64,000 nucleotides of DNA from Atrichornis clamosus (lineage: Eukaryota; Chordata; Aves; Passeriformes; Menuridae), in assembly GCA_013400975.1 (NCBI GenBank), contig WBMZ01009447.1, positions 338,312 through 402,311 on the forward strand, in the 5' to 3' direction. Below the pieces are notes generated by a model that was not told the origin of the DNA, searched no databases, and worked only from the letters and a program-made list of their open reading frames with translations. The translations under genes and the position numbers were made by a program. This document shows positions 51,186 to 64,000 of this stretch, piece after piece. The first letter of the stretch is position 1; each line of letters opens with the position of its first letter.

Positions 51186-54100
51186 ACTGTAGTGACAGTG
51201 AGAAGAAAATCCCTGGAAGAGAAGATATATTCTGGCTGTCAAGTTGTCTTGTTAAAGATTTTGTTCTGAATGCCCATATCTATCTCTAGCACTTGTGCAA
51301 GGCAATACTAGAATTAATACACATCATTCTGAGTAAAAAACTACTTTTCCTCTTTTGCACTTATTTCCCACCAAGGAAAATAAACTATTCCAGTCACAGC
51401 ACATTTTGGAATGACCACATCACAAGCATTTGCTCCAGCCAAGCTGTACATATTGGCCATGCACTTCTTAATATCTCTGTCCATCAGAAATATGTTTCAC
51501 AAATATTTTTGATCTCTGATCTCAGAGCTCTGGTTCACTGATTTTACATTAAATATACCTCTTTATCTTTGGTTTTGTTACATTTTAAGTGTGAGTTATC
51601 TTAAAATTTTGTTTATCTTTAGATAAGTAAGCAAATGAAATTAAAGTAAAGCCTTGCTTATGACTTTTCAGTCTATTTCTTTTCCATTAGAATTAAAGGG
51701 GACATTATTTAAGAAGTTAGGTAGTAATTGCTAAAAATTCTTATCAAGCATGATGAGTCTCATGCGTAAATACACACAGGAAAATAATTTAAATGGTCTT
51801 AATAGTTATTAGCCCATTTACTCCTTAATACTATGAAAGTATTATTGGAATGCTTTAAGAAATGTATTTTATTCACCCAAGAGGCCAGAAAACTTTCTCT
51901 GGAACCATTATTCTACATTGTGTAAATACATATCCAGTCACATAATGATATTCTTCTATTTGTTCATTATATATTTTACAGGTCTTTTTATTCTGTTTAC
52001 TTTACAGCTGCAAGTCCAGCATACCTATGAAAAGCAATGGTAAACCTCGACATTGCTATGAACCTCCAGAAATGTGCACAAACTTCCAGTAGGTACACAA
52101 TTAATCATTGGATCTGCTGAGATCACTGCAGCAATTTGCTCATAAATCAACTTTCTCTTACCACCACCAAAACTCATCTGCATGTTTTTATGAGATCTAA
52201 AAACTAATACAGTTTCTATCAATGTAAATCCCTTTCTGAGATGTGGAGGATGCAGAACATCTGTCATCTACTTTGCAACAGGTATAACTGAAACTAAGGA
52301 TTACATCAGTGAGAACAACTGCCTCCTTAACAGAAATCCAGAATGGAAGGGTGAAGGACCATTTCTGAGAAAATATCAAACCTTTGTAACATCATCTGTA
52401 AGGATTTTCCAACTTTTAAAAGAGTATACCAACTGCTGTGAAAATAACTACTGCTCTTAAGTTAGAAACAAAACATGGGTAAAGCAGGCAGGCAGTCCAA
52501 CTTATGTCATTTTTATGAGTTCAGAGCCTAGAAGAAAACAAAGGTTTTGAGATTTCAAGACATCTACCGAGATGACTTGTGATTTGTGTGGATACTTTTG
52601 AAAGACTAGAGTCCATAAGGAACTTCAACTAATCATTGTCTTCTGACAAGATAGGAGAGGAAGAATTTCTGTCCTGATAATACCAAGAGGCTCCTTCCCC
52701 ACCAGCATTCAGTGACCAGCCACTGAGCAAGATGTCTAGAGTAGATGCTCTGTGATTCACACTGGCTTAAAAAGGGCATTGCTCTTTCATTACTGTCCAG
52801 ATGGATTTGGGATTTGTAAAGAGCTGACATGCAATTTGACAATTTCCTCTAATCTGAGCGGGAAACAGTCCTTTGGTGACAGGATCCCTTCACAGAGCGC
52901 TAACAACAGGTAAGCAATGGAAAAGAGTGTGCTGACATGTTCATCTGGAGTAGAACATGTGTCAAAAAGTGATGTTTCGTCTTCTTCACACTTCCAAATC
53001 ATCTCCCAGATGCACGGTCTGTGCAGGGTTGGAAGAGAGCGTGTGATCTTTCATTAGTGTGCCAGTTTCGCTTAGCTGGCAGCTGGGGTTAAACCATGGC
53101 AATTAGAAAGTTTCAGACTTGCTTAATCTAAACACACTAGGATAATATGGAGAGACAAGTTGTATAAATGTTGAATTTGGCTTGAAGACTGTATCAGTAC
53201 AGGGAGATCCCTGGCTATGTAAATATATTTATTTGTGTATATAATATATTTGTACACTATACACTGTTTATATGAACATCCCTGCCAACGTTGGAAAGAA
53301 CTAAGGAAAAATTATTTTCACAAAATGCTACATTGGAAAAGGTAATAAAGCAAAAAACCTTAATTTGCATTTAACACTGAAAAGTGATTCGTTTGCCCTG
53401 GATTTTCATGGTTTGAGAAATACTTCCAAGAGAAAATAAAAAATAAAAAAGTGGTAGGCTGCTGGTTAACAACACACTGAATCTAAATGTATAGGAAACA
53501 GCATTCAGATACACACTGCTCCCAAACTTTCTTCCATCTCCGCCTCACTCTTTTCAGTTTTCATAGCTTTTACTTTCCTTTCAGCCTTCTTCTCACACTT
53601 TCACTGAAGGTTGCCCAACTACTGTAAATTATAGTGTACCCTGAATCTTTTTCTTTAGGGAATTTGTTTTTGTTAATAGCTTTCAAATCAAGCATGGTGC
53701 CATAAACCATCTTGTCACTTTTTCACTCTGGAGGGAGGAGCTGATAAGTGAGAGTGAGAGGTCACAGACAAGCAGAAAATACAATATAAGGCAGATGAGA
53801 AATTTGGATGAAAGTGGTGGGAGTTGATTAGAGGGCCATAATAATTCTTCCTCAACGCATGACCAAATTATGGCCACTGCATTCCCAAAATGTTAAACAA
53901 GTCACAGCCTTCTTTCTACTAAAAGGCTCTTGTGCTCTGGTGGACAATCAGAAGGTATCTACTCAGTTTCAGAGACAGCACAGACTTATTGTTAACAGAA
54001 GATAGGGAAAGACTTGGGATATGTGGTCTAAAACACTGCTGGACCCATTCTAGTTAAAAATTCTTTCACCTCAATTTCACTCATGAAGAAGACACTTGGT

Positions 54101-57100
54101 GGCAACTCTGCAGAGCAGCAGACCCTGTTTTTGATCAGGAATTGTGCCACAAGGTCCCAAATATAGCCACAGTCAGCCTCTGGATCCATACCTCTTCTGT
54201 TTACAGCTGTCTCAGGCTGGTTCCTCTCATAAACTTCTCTGGCAGTAGTGTAGCAGGAGTAGGAAAGCCAGAAACCACTGAATTTGAGCAGTTCCTGCTA
54301 GGTGGAGAGACTGTAGCAATAACCAATTGAGCAGACGGCAGCTTTAAATGATGCTGTCAGATATACAAACTGGAGCAGAGTTTTTGCTTTCACCTGCCAT
54401 TACTAAGCAGACTGAGAATGAAGACTGTGGTTCTCTCTCGTATACCATGTGATGCATTTAGAGATGACAAAACATTGGTGGTAACACAGGAGCAGAAAAT
54501 TTTAAGAGAAGATATACTTTGTGGGGAGGGGGAAAAAAAAGCATGAATATGTCATTTCTAGATGTGTATGGCCATTTCCTCTTCCACTTCATATTGTCTT
54601 TGCCTATAGGCAGATTGGAATGAAGCTGAAAATTGGCAGCTCTTGCTATCTGTCCTACAGGGGCATAAATAGCTGTATAAAACACAAGAGCAGAGATTAA
54701 TGGGGGCATTTTCCCTGACCCTTTTTCATTTTCTTTTGTAAGTTATCACAGCATAGCCACTTGTGCTTATTACATTGCACTTTGTGATTTAGGGCTTGAG
54801 ATTATGTGTTAAGATAAAAGGAGGTTAAGAAATGAAAGGGTAGGGGAAAGGAGGGAAGAGGAGTGCAAGAAAAGGAATTCAGGCAGTGTGAGAAGAGTTA
54901 CATCCTTTGAAGCAATAAATAAGTCACAGTTAAGAACTAATACTAAGAAATAGTTAATTCACAGCATGCTTCTGCATAGATGAATAAAATAATCTCAATT
55001 ATACAAGTGGCAGCAGTGGAGCAGCCAATCCCTTGGCATACAGGAGGTGTAAGCTAGCAAAGGGGATTAAATGGCAGCAAAGAAGAGTCAGTCAGAAGGC
55101 CTGGGTGTGCTACAGCATTTAGCAGCACAAATTACATGGCAGGAAAAAACAAACTGAGAAATGGCTGAACAAAAAAATGACAGAATCTTCCACAGAACAC
55201 CAGAGAAGAGGAGAAAATGAGAAAAGAGCCCTGATGGCAAAAGAAATTGAGTTCTTTCTGGCTGCTGCAGTTGGAAATCAGTTTTTCACCAGCTGCCTAG
55301 GCAAAACTACGAACTTGATCTATTCACATTGTATGACTAGATGCTTCTAGTTGAAATTCAGAAGTTCCTCCAGAGCCATGTTATACTCTATGCTGATGAA
55401 GATCAGGAAATAGACTAGAAATAGAATTCCTCAATCTCTTAAACACAGATAGCTGCCAGGAGTCTTGGATAAGTACCTATTTCTCGATTGTTTCTTGAGA
55501 ATGAATGGCAGCATTGATAACAGGTGATGTATTCTGCTGTTTTGGATGGAAAATGAGAGAAGTGGCAGCTGGGATGTGTGGGTGGGTGATGCTGTAGTTG
55601 ACAAGGAACTGGTAACCAACAAAAGAGTGGAAAAGAGGAAGAAATATTTTGTTACTTAAGGGAGTTAAGGAGACAAATCCTTTTTGTTTGTGATGAGAAG
55701 GTTCATAAGTTGTAATCTATAGTAGGGTACAATAGCTGAAAATTCAAGATAGACATACTCAAATGCATAATTGGCACTGAAGATAATAAGCCATCATGAT
55801 GGATTACTTAGTTGTGTTTCCAAGCTATATGTTCTTTCTCAGTTAAAACTTACTAGCTTAATAAAAATATTTAAAAATCAAATTAGGCACACTCTAGCAA
55901 TGCTTCATAGATCCCTTAGATGATTTCAATGCTGCTTTAAAAATATAACACCTTTTAAAGATTAGTTTGCTTAATTTCATAGTACAGTGTGTATAAAGAT
56001 ATAAAGTATTTCTAGTATTTGTAAAATTAATTTAAATTAATGAAAAGTTAAGAAGGCTGGTGAAGCATTTGTCACTTTTGAGCTGGCATCTGCTCTTTTT
56101 AATGCTATTTCATAATTTGCACACACTATCAGAAATTTCAGTTAGTGAAAATAGAATAAATACTTATGGAGAAATATTTAAGAAAACTGAGTTTTAGCAG
56201 ATTTCTTGTGGTCTGATATCATTTCTGGTCTAAAGAATTACCAAGCACTAAATAGTGCTTTGTTCACCTGAGCTCAAGTTAATAAAGTTCCTAGGCCGCT
56301 GAAACCAACCAGAATGATGTAATGATACCACAGTTAGATCTGCCTGCTTGCTAAATGCAAAAATAAATAAACAAATCCATCCACGTTTTTTTTCCTTTTA
56401 TATAAACCACTTAGTTGCACAGATTCCATTAAAGTTACACCAACACACATCAGTTAAGAATCTGAAACTTAAAGTATATACTATTTTATCCCTCTACAGG
56501 AACCTTCTGTCTGATAACCTTCACCTACTCATGAGCAGGATTTTTTTGTGAAAGAAAGATTGCTCACTTGTCCCATTTTGCAGATAAGGAAGACAGTATC
56601 TGTACAGTATCTGCCCAGAATTGTTTCGACCCCATAATTTTTCGACATTTATTTCTTTCAAAGCAGCCCTCTGAAATTTTGGTTCTTCATCTAATTTGTA
56701 AAGCACAGTCTGTAACCCAGTTTTGCCAGGTCTTTTAATATATGTAGTAAATGATGAAACAGGTACCTAGGAGGAAAAAGACAAGAAAGAGCTGTTGCTT
56801 GGTAAGAAAAAAATAGAGGAATATTTTAATAAAATAAAATTAAAATGTGATGCATAATAAAATTAAGAAGGAATTAAAGCCATCAGTAACAGTCCTTATA
56901 CCCTTCTGGCCACCAATCTAATACTTATCAGCTGAAAATTTCACATCACAAAAGAAATTACTTACAACAAGGAATTTGGAGTACTTTTGAGTTTTAGGCT
57001 ATTAAAAGGACAATGTCCAGAGCATAAAAGGTAGATTAGGCTGTTGTGGGGTATAACAGATCCTCAATACTGAGATTTATCCTGCCTTGCTCTGGCACAT

Positions 57101-60100
57101 TAGTCTTGTAGATAAACACAAATGTTGAGTGTAAACACTTGCTAAATGTGGGAAAAAAAGCATTACCAATATTTCTGGGTTGAAACTTCTAGAAGGGTAC
57201 AAACACACCTGGTAATTAAAAAAACTTAAAAGCAGAAAGCAGTTAGCAAGCAATAATGGATGGTCCAGGAGGAGTAAATAATGAGGAAGAATGCAGAGAA
57301 GTGCAGTAAGACATATAGAGCATTCAAAATGTTAACAGATGACAGACAGTTCAATGCAGATAAATGAAGTGCAATTATGACTTTGATGAGCCTTCGTGAC
57401 ACAAGACTACTCTTTGTTCACGAAAAAATATGAGGAATATAGATGAAAACCAATGAAAAAATGGGAGACAAGTCATTGTGCCTCATTAATGACTGATAAG
57501 AAAGAGACAGAAAAAGACAAATCAATGCATTTAATGAGTCTTAATAGTCCAATTGTCTGTCTGTGGATTAGTATGTGCTTGCTTCATAAAATAAGATCAT
57601 TTAGAAAAACAGCGAGAGAAAATTGGGAGCTTCTTCACGTACTGTTAAATACAAGGTGTCTAACTGAACACTTGGATAGAAAAAGATCATCAGTTTCCCT
57701 GACTTCTGCTTCTTCATCCATAACTTTTTAAATCAAGATATGTAACTTGAACAATTGGCCAGGTGGTTTATAGATTTTTTGCACATTTCTCTAAAGTGTC
57801 AAACAACAGCATGGCCAGAAGTAGCAGGGTGCTGGCACAGCTATACCAATTCTCTGATTCATTGCATCAAAGTAGTGCAACCAGTGTGATCTGACTTAGC
57901 TGACTCAGTAGAGTTTGCCCTGCGATAGCAGGAGACATTTTTTGTCCATTTATCTCCAAGCACAGAATTCCATATTCGTGATAATAACCAAATACATTAA
58001 AAGCAATTTCATGCTCTCCATTTTAGTACTACAGAAGAGATATTCCCCAAGGTTCTACTCCCATGTCACCAAGAACAGACTTCCTGGGAGATGAAAAATT
58101 TAATATTATCCCCTGCAAACCTGGAATAAGCCTAGCTAAGTCAAATAATTCTGTCAGAGGATAAGGTAAGTGACAATAGACAACACCCTGAGGATATGGG
58201 CAATAAGAGCTCACAGGTACTGACTGCAACACACTCCTCAGCTCAGGTATCACATGGCACAAACATGATTCAGTATTTCTGGGCAGTTTAAAGTATGGGG
58301 GGAAAAAAGGGGGAAATCGAAACAAACAATCCAAAGGGAATAAATGCAACCTTAGCAGTAACATAAAGTGAGGTAGGGAACTCACTTCAGAACTATTAAC
58401 TTCAATCTTCTGAGTCACAAAATTAAAAATAATGAGATTCAAACTTGCATTTCTAATGGAAACCATGATGGCAATCTATGATGTGATGTGGAAATCTAAC
58501 CCAATATTCATTAGAAATGTCTTTCTTCCAATAACTATATTGTTCACTTCTTTATATTGGTACATTAATGAGTTTATTGGGTTTTTGGTTTTTTTCCTGG
58601 TATGAGGATTTGCATTCTTGAAAGTTAAGAGCCTTTTTTTTTTTTTTTAATTTTAAATTAGAGCTGTGACTATTGACTCATTTGCAGTGGGGGATCAAGC
58701 AGCATTGGTTAAAGTTATTACCTCCCCCAGTTGTCCACCCATCCCTTCCCTTGTTCTCCCTCAACAGGAAGAGCTTTTTTAGATTGGCAGTAACTCCTGA
58801 GAGTTATCAGTTTACAGCCTAGAAGAAAAAGAGGAAGCTGGAAATTGACCCTGGTCAGTGCTAGTACATATTTTGCTGTCATCTTCGGAAGTTCAGGAAT
58901 ACATCTCAGTAATAACTGCTGCACAAAATGTACCTGCAGGAGCACAGCAAAAAGTTTTGATCAATAATTGCTTAAACCACCTCAGTTTAGATGGCTGCAA
59001 AAGTCTCAAGCAGTAGCCTTACTCTAAAAACTTTCTCTCAAATTATCATCATTTATAAGAAAAATTATGAAACAATTTTTCAAAATGGTAACAGTGTGTC
59101 TTCTCTCTTAGACTGTCCAATCTCATGCACAGCAATGAGAATGACTAAGAAAAGGTAAACACTGACGACATCTACAATGAGCTTAAAACTTTCTTACATG
59201 TAGATGAAATATTCTATCTGTCAAATATGTAATACAATAGACTATCCAGTATGGATTGGTAAAATTACCTATTTCCTGAGGAAAGAGCTGGAGATTGTTT
59301 GTGAGTTTATCCAGTGGCCCTTCAGAGAGTTGATGTTATGTATTCATCAAATATTACATGTTTTAAATAAGACAAGTGTGTAGTTGCTGGTGGCTTGTGT
59401 CATAAATCCAGAGTCTGGGGGCACCCGTAGGCCCTGAATGTGTCCATCCTCCCCTGGAGCCCCCTCTCCCCCCTCCCCAGGTCTGCTCTGGTGCAGTGGC
59501 TCTGTGTCACCTTGGCGTTGGCACCTAATCTGCTTACTGCTGGAGGTGTGCAGGTCTCCAGTCCTGTCTTCTGGATGGATATTGAACCGTCATGACAGCC
59601 TTTTTTCCAGTCTTGTCTCCAGCCCTCCGTGAATCCTAAGCCTGACTCTTCACCCTGGCATGTCTGGGACTCTTAACAGACCCTGTCCCAAGCACCCTTT
59701 TTTGTCCACACTACCCCTCTTCTGCTGGACTGGCTGAGGGCACTGTCTTTGTCTGGGGTCACCCTTGACTCCCTTGTTCCCCCTTGATCCTCATCCTTCC
59801 TTATTCTTTCTGTTACCTACAACAAGTCCAGCAATAAGCGGAAAATTATGAGAATGCTAATGTGGCCATAACAGTGTTCAGGAGCCAACGATGACCCAGA
59901 GAAATCCAAGGACAATGATATCAGAAGTTAGCCTATTTTGTTCAGTAGTGGTTGAGACAAACTGTGTTCAACAAATGGAGGAAACGAACTCCAAAGGTGT
60001 TCCCTCCAGTGAAAACCCAGCTTCTCTGAGCTTGCAGAAATCTGTCTCTCTGACGAATGAATGCTGATGCAGGTGCATATCCTCCAAAATTAAAATGAAT

Positions 60101-63100
60101 GAGTCAAAACCTGAAAACTCTCCCTAACTCATTGTTTGAACTTACTAAAATTCACCAATAAACTATTACACACTCAAGCTCCTTCATTCTCTTCAGGGAG
60201 GATTTCATTGTCTTCTCTAACCCTACCAAAAAGAATAGCGTAACTTCTTAGCAATCTTTTTGCCTGAGGCACAGAAATGAGGATCATTTTATGATGCAAG
60301 TAAAAAGTTCAGTTTATCCAGGGGGTGTATTCCTGGATCTTCTTCATAACTAGTCCACTTAGGACATTTTAAGTGTGATATGTTTAACTAAATAAGCCCA
60401 TGGTAGATTTCAGTGAAATTTGTCACCACCAAGTAAGCAGAATTAACGGAATAGAAAACTCATCATGAATTGAGGAAGGGTCTGCCTGAGTCAAAAACAA
60501 AGAAACAGAGTGCAATTGCTTAATTATTAATTATCAAAGACAATTAAATATATATATGATCCAGAAAAAAAACCTTCTCATGTGCTGTTATCATTGTATA
60601 TAGCCGGTTTTTATACAAAATGGTCACTACTGACAGGCTGAATGAATATAGTATATACAAAAAGGCAATATTGGTCATTCCTCAGGGATTGTTCAAGCTC
60701 TTGAGAATTCCAAAGACTGCAGAATGAAAAACACAAGAATTCCACAAAAGGAGTGGAATTTCCTGACCATGACTCCTAGCTGAATTCAGCTCACCCTAAA
60801 TTTGCAATCCTGCTTCAATTCTGCAGATGGGTTTTCTCACGAGGAAGTTCCTTCAGCATCCCATTGGCAAAACAAATTTAGACTCTTTCCCGGTTCTGCT
60901 ATAGTATGGGAATGAAATGAAAAAAAGCTATTGGCACTAGTCACTAAACATTCTTCATAACATTGAATAATAAGCAGCCTCATACCTTTTAGCCTTGCAT
61001 TTCTACTTCCCCACAGCACACATCCCTCATAAAAGCATATCCCTTCTCTTTCTGTCAGCAGGCCACAGTTACCTGGATGGTTACCTCTCACTGGTTCAGT
61101 AAATCTTATCAGAGTTCCTTGTTCCTTCTGCCTACATTTCCCTTAAGTCTAAAAGGCAATGCCTTCCTGTTCATAAAGAGATTATTGAAGTGGCATAAAC
61201 TCTCTTTCACTAGATCCTAAGAAAAAGTTTTAGATCTAAACAAAATTAATATAGTGCCCTATGTTTTGGAAGAGTTGAAGAGTTGTTGACTGCCGTGACA
61301 ACCTTCCTATCCCCCTCAGTCCACAAATCTGTGATGTGGGTGCTTTGCACTGCTAAACAGCAAGACAAATGGTTTCACAAGATATTTTCACTGCCTCAAA
61401 TCCTCTTGAAGACCTGAAAGCTTACTGCCAATGTATCAGGATTCAAAACAGACATCATCTGCCCAGCCATTTTGTTCTTTCCTTTCCTTTCAGGTAATCA
61501 GTCGGTACCATGGGGGCACATTTTTCTGCCCTCTAATATAATACCCCCTGGAAAGGGGACCTCCTGGTGCACCAGAATGCAAAGATTATTGCTCATTTAT
61601 TTCTGAGTTTGGGAGTATAATCCTGTAGTCTCTGCTTCTTGACCCTGATGGTCAGGGTAACAGATTTATGTCTTCTTCTTCAGGTAATTGAAACCAATTT
61701 TCCTTTACACCTATCCTTTTGCAATAATATGTTCTAAAATAAATAAACAGAAATGATTAGAAAAAGCTTTATCAAATTATGTTATCAATTTATCAGAATC
61801 TAGGGATTAATCCAGGAAATGCACAAATCAATAAATTTCAATAGAAAATTTGCATTCTCCCTTGTATCTTATTACACATAATTAGCTGATATTGGACTTG
61901 AAAGAGGGTTAACAGCAGTTGTCAGAGAGAGCTCAAAGTATTTTTAAATACCGTAGAACAAAGTTTGCTAGCATTGAGTAAAGGTTGCATGGAAATCAAG
62001 CATAATTCTATTCATTCATGTATATTGGTTGAAAGAAAACTGGCTCCTCTTACATCATTTAGAGGCACTCTGGCATAATTGTAACCATCCCCTCGAAAAT
62101 ACAAAAAGTTACAGAAATCGACTTGACAAAAGTGAAAGAATTATTTGAGCTTGACAAACCTGTGGATAAGAAAGTGCAAATGAATCTGGTTTTTTAATCA
62201 GTAGAAAATCAGAATGAGTGAGCCCTTGAGGTCCCACAGGGAGATAGGGTAGATAGCCTTGTGATCAGAAAGAGATGTTTTCTCTAGAGTAGATTGATAG
62301 TCTGCCTTCTAGACTTCTCCACTTAGAATAAAAGAAGAGCACTGAATGCATAAGAGGTAACTTAATGAATGCTCTGTGACTTTCACTGAGGTGTTTTGGC
62401 TCTGTATAGTGAAGAAGAGCTGGTCTGATTGAAGTGCATGGATTTGTTTTTTCCAGAAACATAAAGGTTCAGTGACACAACCAGAGATGGAAAAAATCCT
62501 TTATTTTAAAGGGTTAAAGGATTAAATTAAAAAGATCTTCAGGATTACGCTTAGAAAATGTGAAAGAAAAACCTTATGCCAGCTATTTGCATGCTATTTA
62601 GAAGGTTTTACTTATGTCTTCCACTCTCACCATGGCAAGTAGTTAGGTTAGTCAATCATCAATTAATTTTTTTTTTCATACCTGTGTTGATTTCAGCATT
62701 TTTCATTATTCTATTTCCCTTTACATTTTGTATACATGAAAAAAAAACCAAAACCAAAGAAATAATGCAAAATAATGTTTAATGACTGCTAGATTCCTAT
62801 GTCCATTATGATTTAGCCACTTCAATTATCTCAATTTTATCAAATTCAACTAACTGTTGGTTGGACTGATCTATATGTGCATAACTGTTGTCAGTATGAA
62901 ATCTAAGGTGAGAAACAGCAATATATGCATAGAATTTTGTCTTCCCTATAGACTTTTTGCTTAAAATAAGATGGCATAATAACTGATGCAATTTTTCATA
63001 CTTTGCTTTGGACAAAAAACATGTTCAGAAAAAAACATTTTTTTTTATTGTTTAAAATATAAAAAAGCCGTTGCAGTCCAGTCTTCCTGTCTTACCATTT

Positions 63101-64000
63101 ATCTACTTCCAACGTGTCTATCAGCTGGCATCTGGGTAGATCTGTTCTGATTTTAACAAAATTTGACACAAGTCTCTCAGGTTTACAGAGGGAAAGGGGA
63201 AAAAAAGGTTTTCAACAGATTTTGAGCAGCTTATTCCCTGGTTTTATTGGAAATCAGTTTGAAAAGTAGGCCCAAACAGAAAACCTTGGAACATCCTCCT
63301 TAGTCTTGAAGACAAAAAAAGAAAAAAAAGAGATCTATAGGACTCACAGATTTCTGTGTCTCCTGGGACCAGGCAGTGAATGTATGATGGCCAAAGGCAA
63401 TCCATAGAAATATTTTGTCATGAAACTGTCAAACGCTAAATGCAGAAATCCTTTGGAGTAAAGAAAGGGGAACCTCTACTGGGTCAAGGCTACGACATGC
63501 AGCAACCCAAAGCACTACGCATACAATTACAAGGTGATACCTAACAGCATATACAACTCATAAGAAGGAAGTAACAATGGGCTGAAGGGAAAAGGGGAGG
63601 GAAGAAAGCATTGATGAGAAACATCACAAAGACAGTCTAATGACATAGCTAAGTTTTCTAATTAATTTCATTTGGAAATAAAATGCTATCCCTAAACTCC
63701 AAAATGGTAGAATGTACTGTTTGAATCATATGACAAACTCTGCCAAACTTTATTTCAGAATCACTATGGTATTTTCATGTTAAGTTCACCATTGATATGA
63801 AAGTTCAGAGAAGGCACATATAGGATATGGGTGCTTCCCAGTCTAATGTAGCTCTAGTTAAGTGCTTCATTTGTTTCATTGAAGTGGAAAGGAACTGATT
63901 CTTCATATCTTCATTTTGTTTAGAATTCAATAAAATATAACTTTGTCTTAATAACTCATTTGTTTGCTATTCTAAATGTCCCTTTCCCCTTCCCTTCCCT
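51186..64000. other. Non-coding AT-rich DNA, no gene seen
   Basis: Nearly 13 kb has no recognisable gene, RNA gene or transposon, apart from the GC-rich patch at 59400 and simple sequence. A run of 16 T lies at 58634-58649, TA-rich sequence at 53220-53270 and near 60545, and an A-rich spot near 63305. The window ends in a pyrimidine-rich stretch (about 63978-64000) that is cut by the window edge. Confidence 0.6.
59400..59860. other. GC-rich, C/T-skewed patch with quadruplex motif
   Basis: This block differs sharply from its AT-rich surroundings. The plus strand is rich in CC, CCCT and CTGG words and has few CpG pairs, so it is not a CpG island. At 59451-59478 four C-runs (4, 5, 6 and 4 bases, separated by 5, 3 and 1 bases) give a canonical G-quadruplex motif on the minus strand. 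I recognise no transposon or protein in it. It could be an LTR, a non-coding exon or a retroposed untranslated region. Confidence 0.4.

Overview
The window is AT-rich vertebrate nuclear DNA and almost certainly comes from a bird, most likely a passerine. It carries several copies of the CR1 LINE, with the avian-type 3' end and fragments of its reverse transcriptase. It also carries a short element at 12138-12273 that joins a tRNA-Ile-like head to a CR1 tail, which is the structure of the passerine SINE known as TguSINE1. There are no bacterial features: no operons, no ribosome binding sites and no long ORFs.

I find no complete protein-coding gene. All intact reading frames are short (under about 190 codons). 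The only ones with recognisable content are decayed pieces of CR1 reverse transcriptase near 49.5-51.1 kb. One 87-base stretch (7403-7489) has the shape of an internal exon, but I do not recognise its peptide. The window is therefore best read as a gene desert or part of a very large intron.

Layout. 1-12.1 kb: unique AT-rich DNA with the weak exon candidate and two simple repeats. 12.1-12.4 kb: the SINE, then a single N flanked by a perfect 86-base direct repeat, which looks like an assembly artefact. 12.4-29.4 kb: unique sequence, a T/G-rich tract and two moderately GC-rich patches. 29.4-29.8 kb: a CR1 fragment that abuts an 81-base pure pyrimidine tract. 31.4 kb: a short CR1 tail. 35.9-36.3 kb: a much older, divergent CR1-like relic. 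37.9 kb: a young 46-base tandem duplication. 42.6 kb: a short degenerate CR1 tail. 49.5-51.2 kb: an opposite-strand CR1 that appears to sit inside an older plus-strand CR1. 51.2-64 kb: unique sequence with a GC-rich, C-skewed patch at 59.4-59.8 kb that holds a quadruplex motif.

The retroelements tell one story: a CR1 LINE, a SINE that borrows its 3' end, and older CR1 copies at various stages of decay. I see no evidence of an undescribed biological system. The observations most worth checking are the N-flanked duplication, the SINE/LINE pair, the nested CR1 with its internal deletion, and the orphan GC-rich patches.
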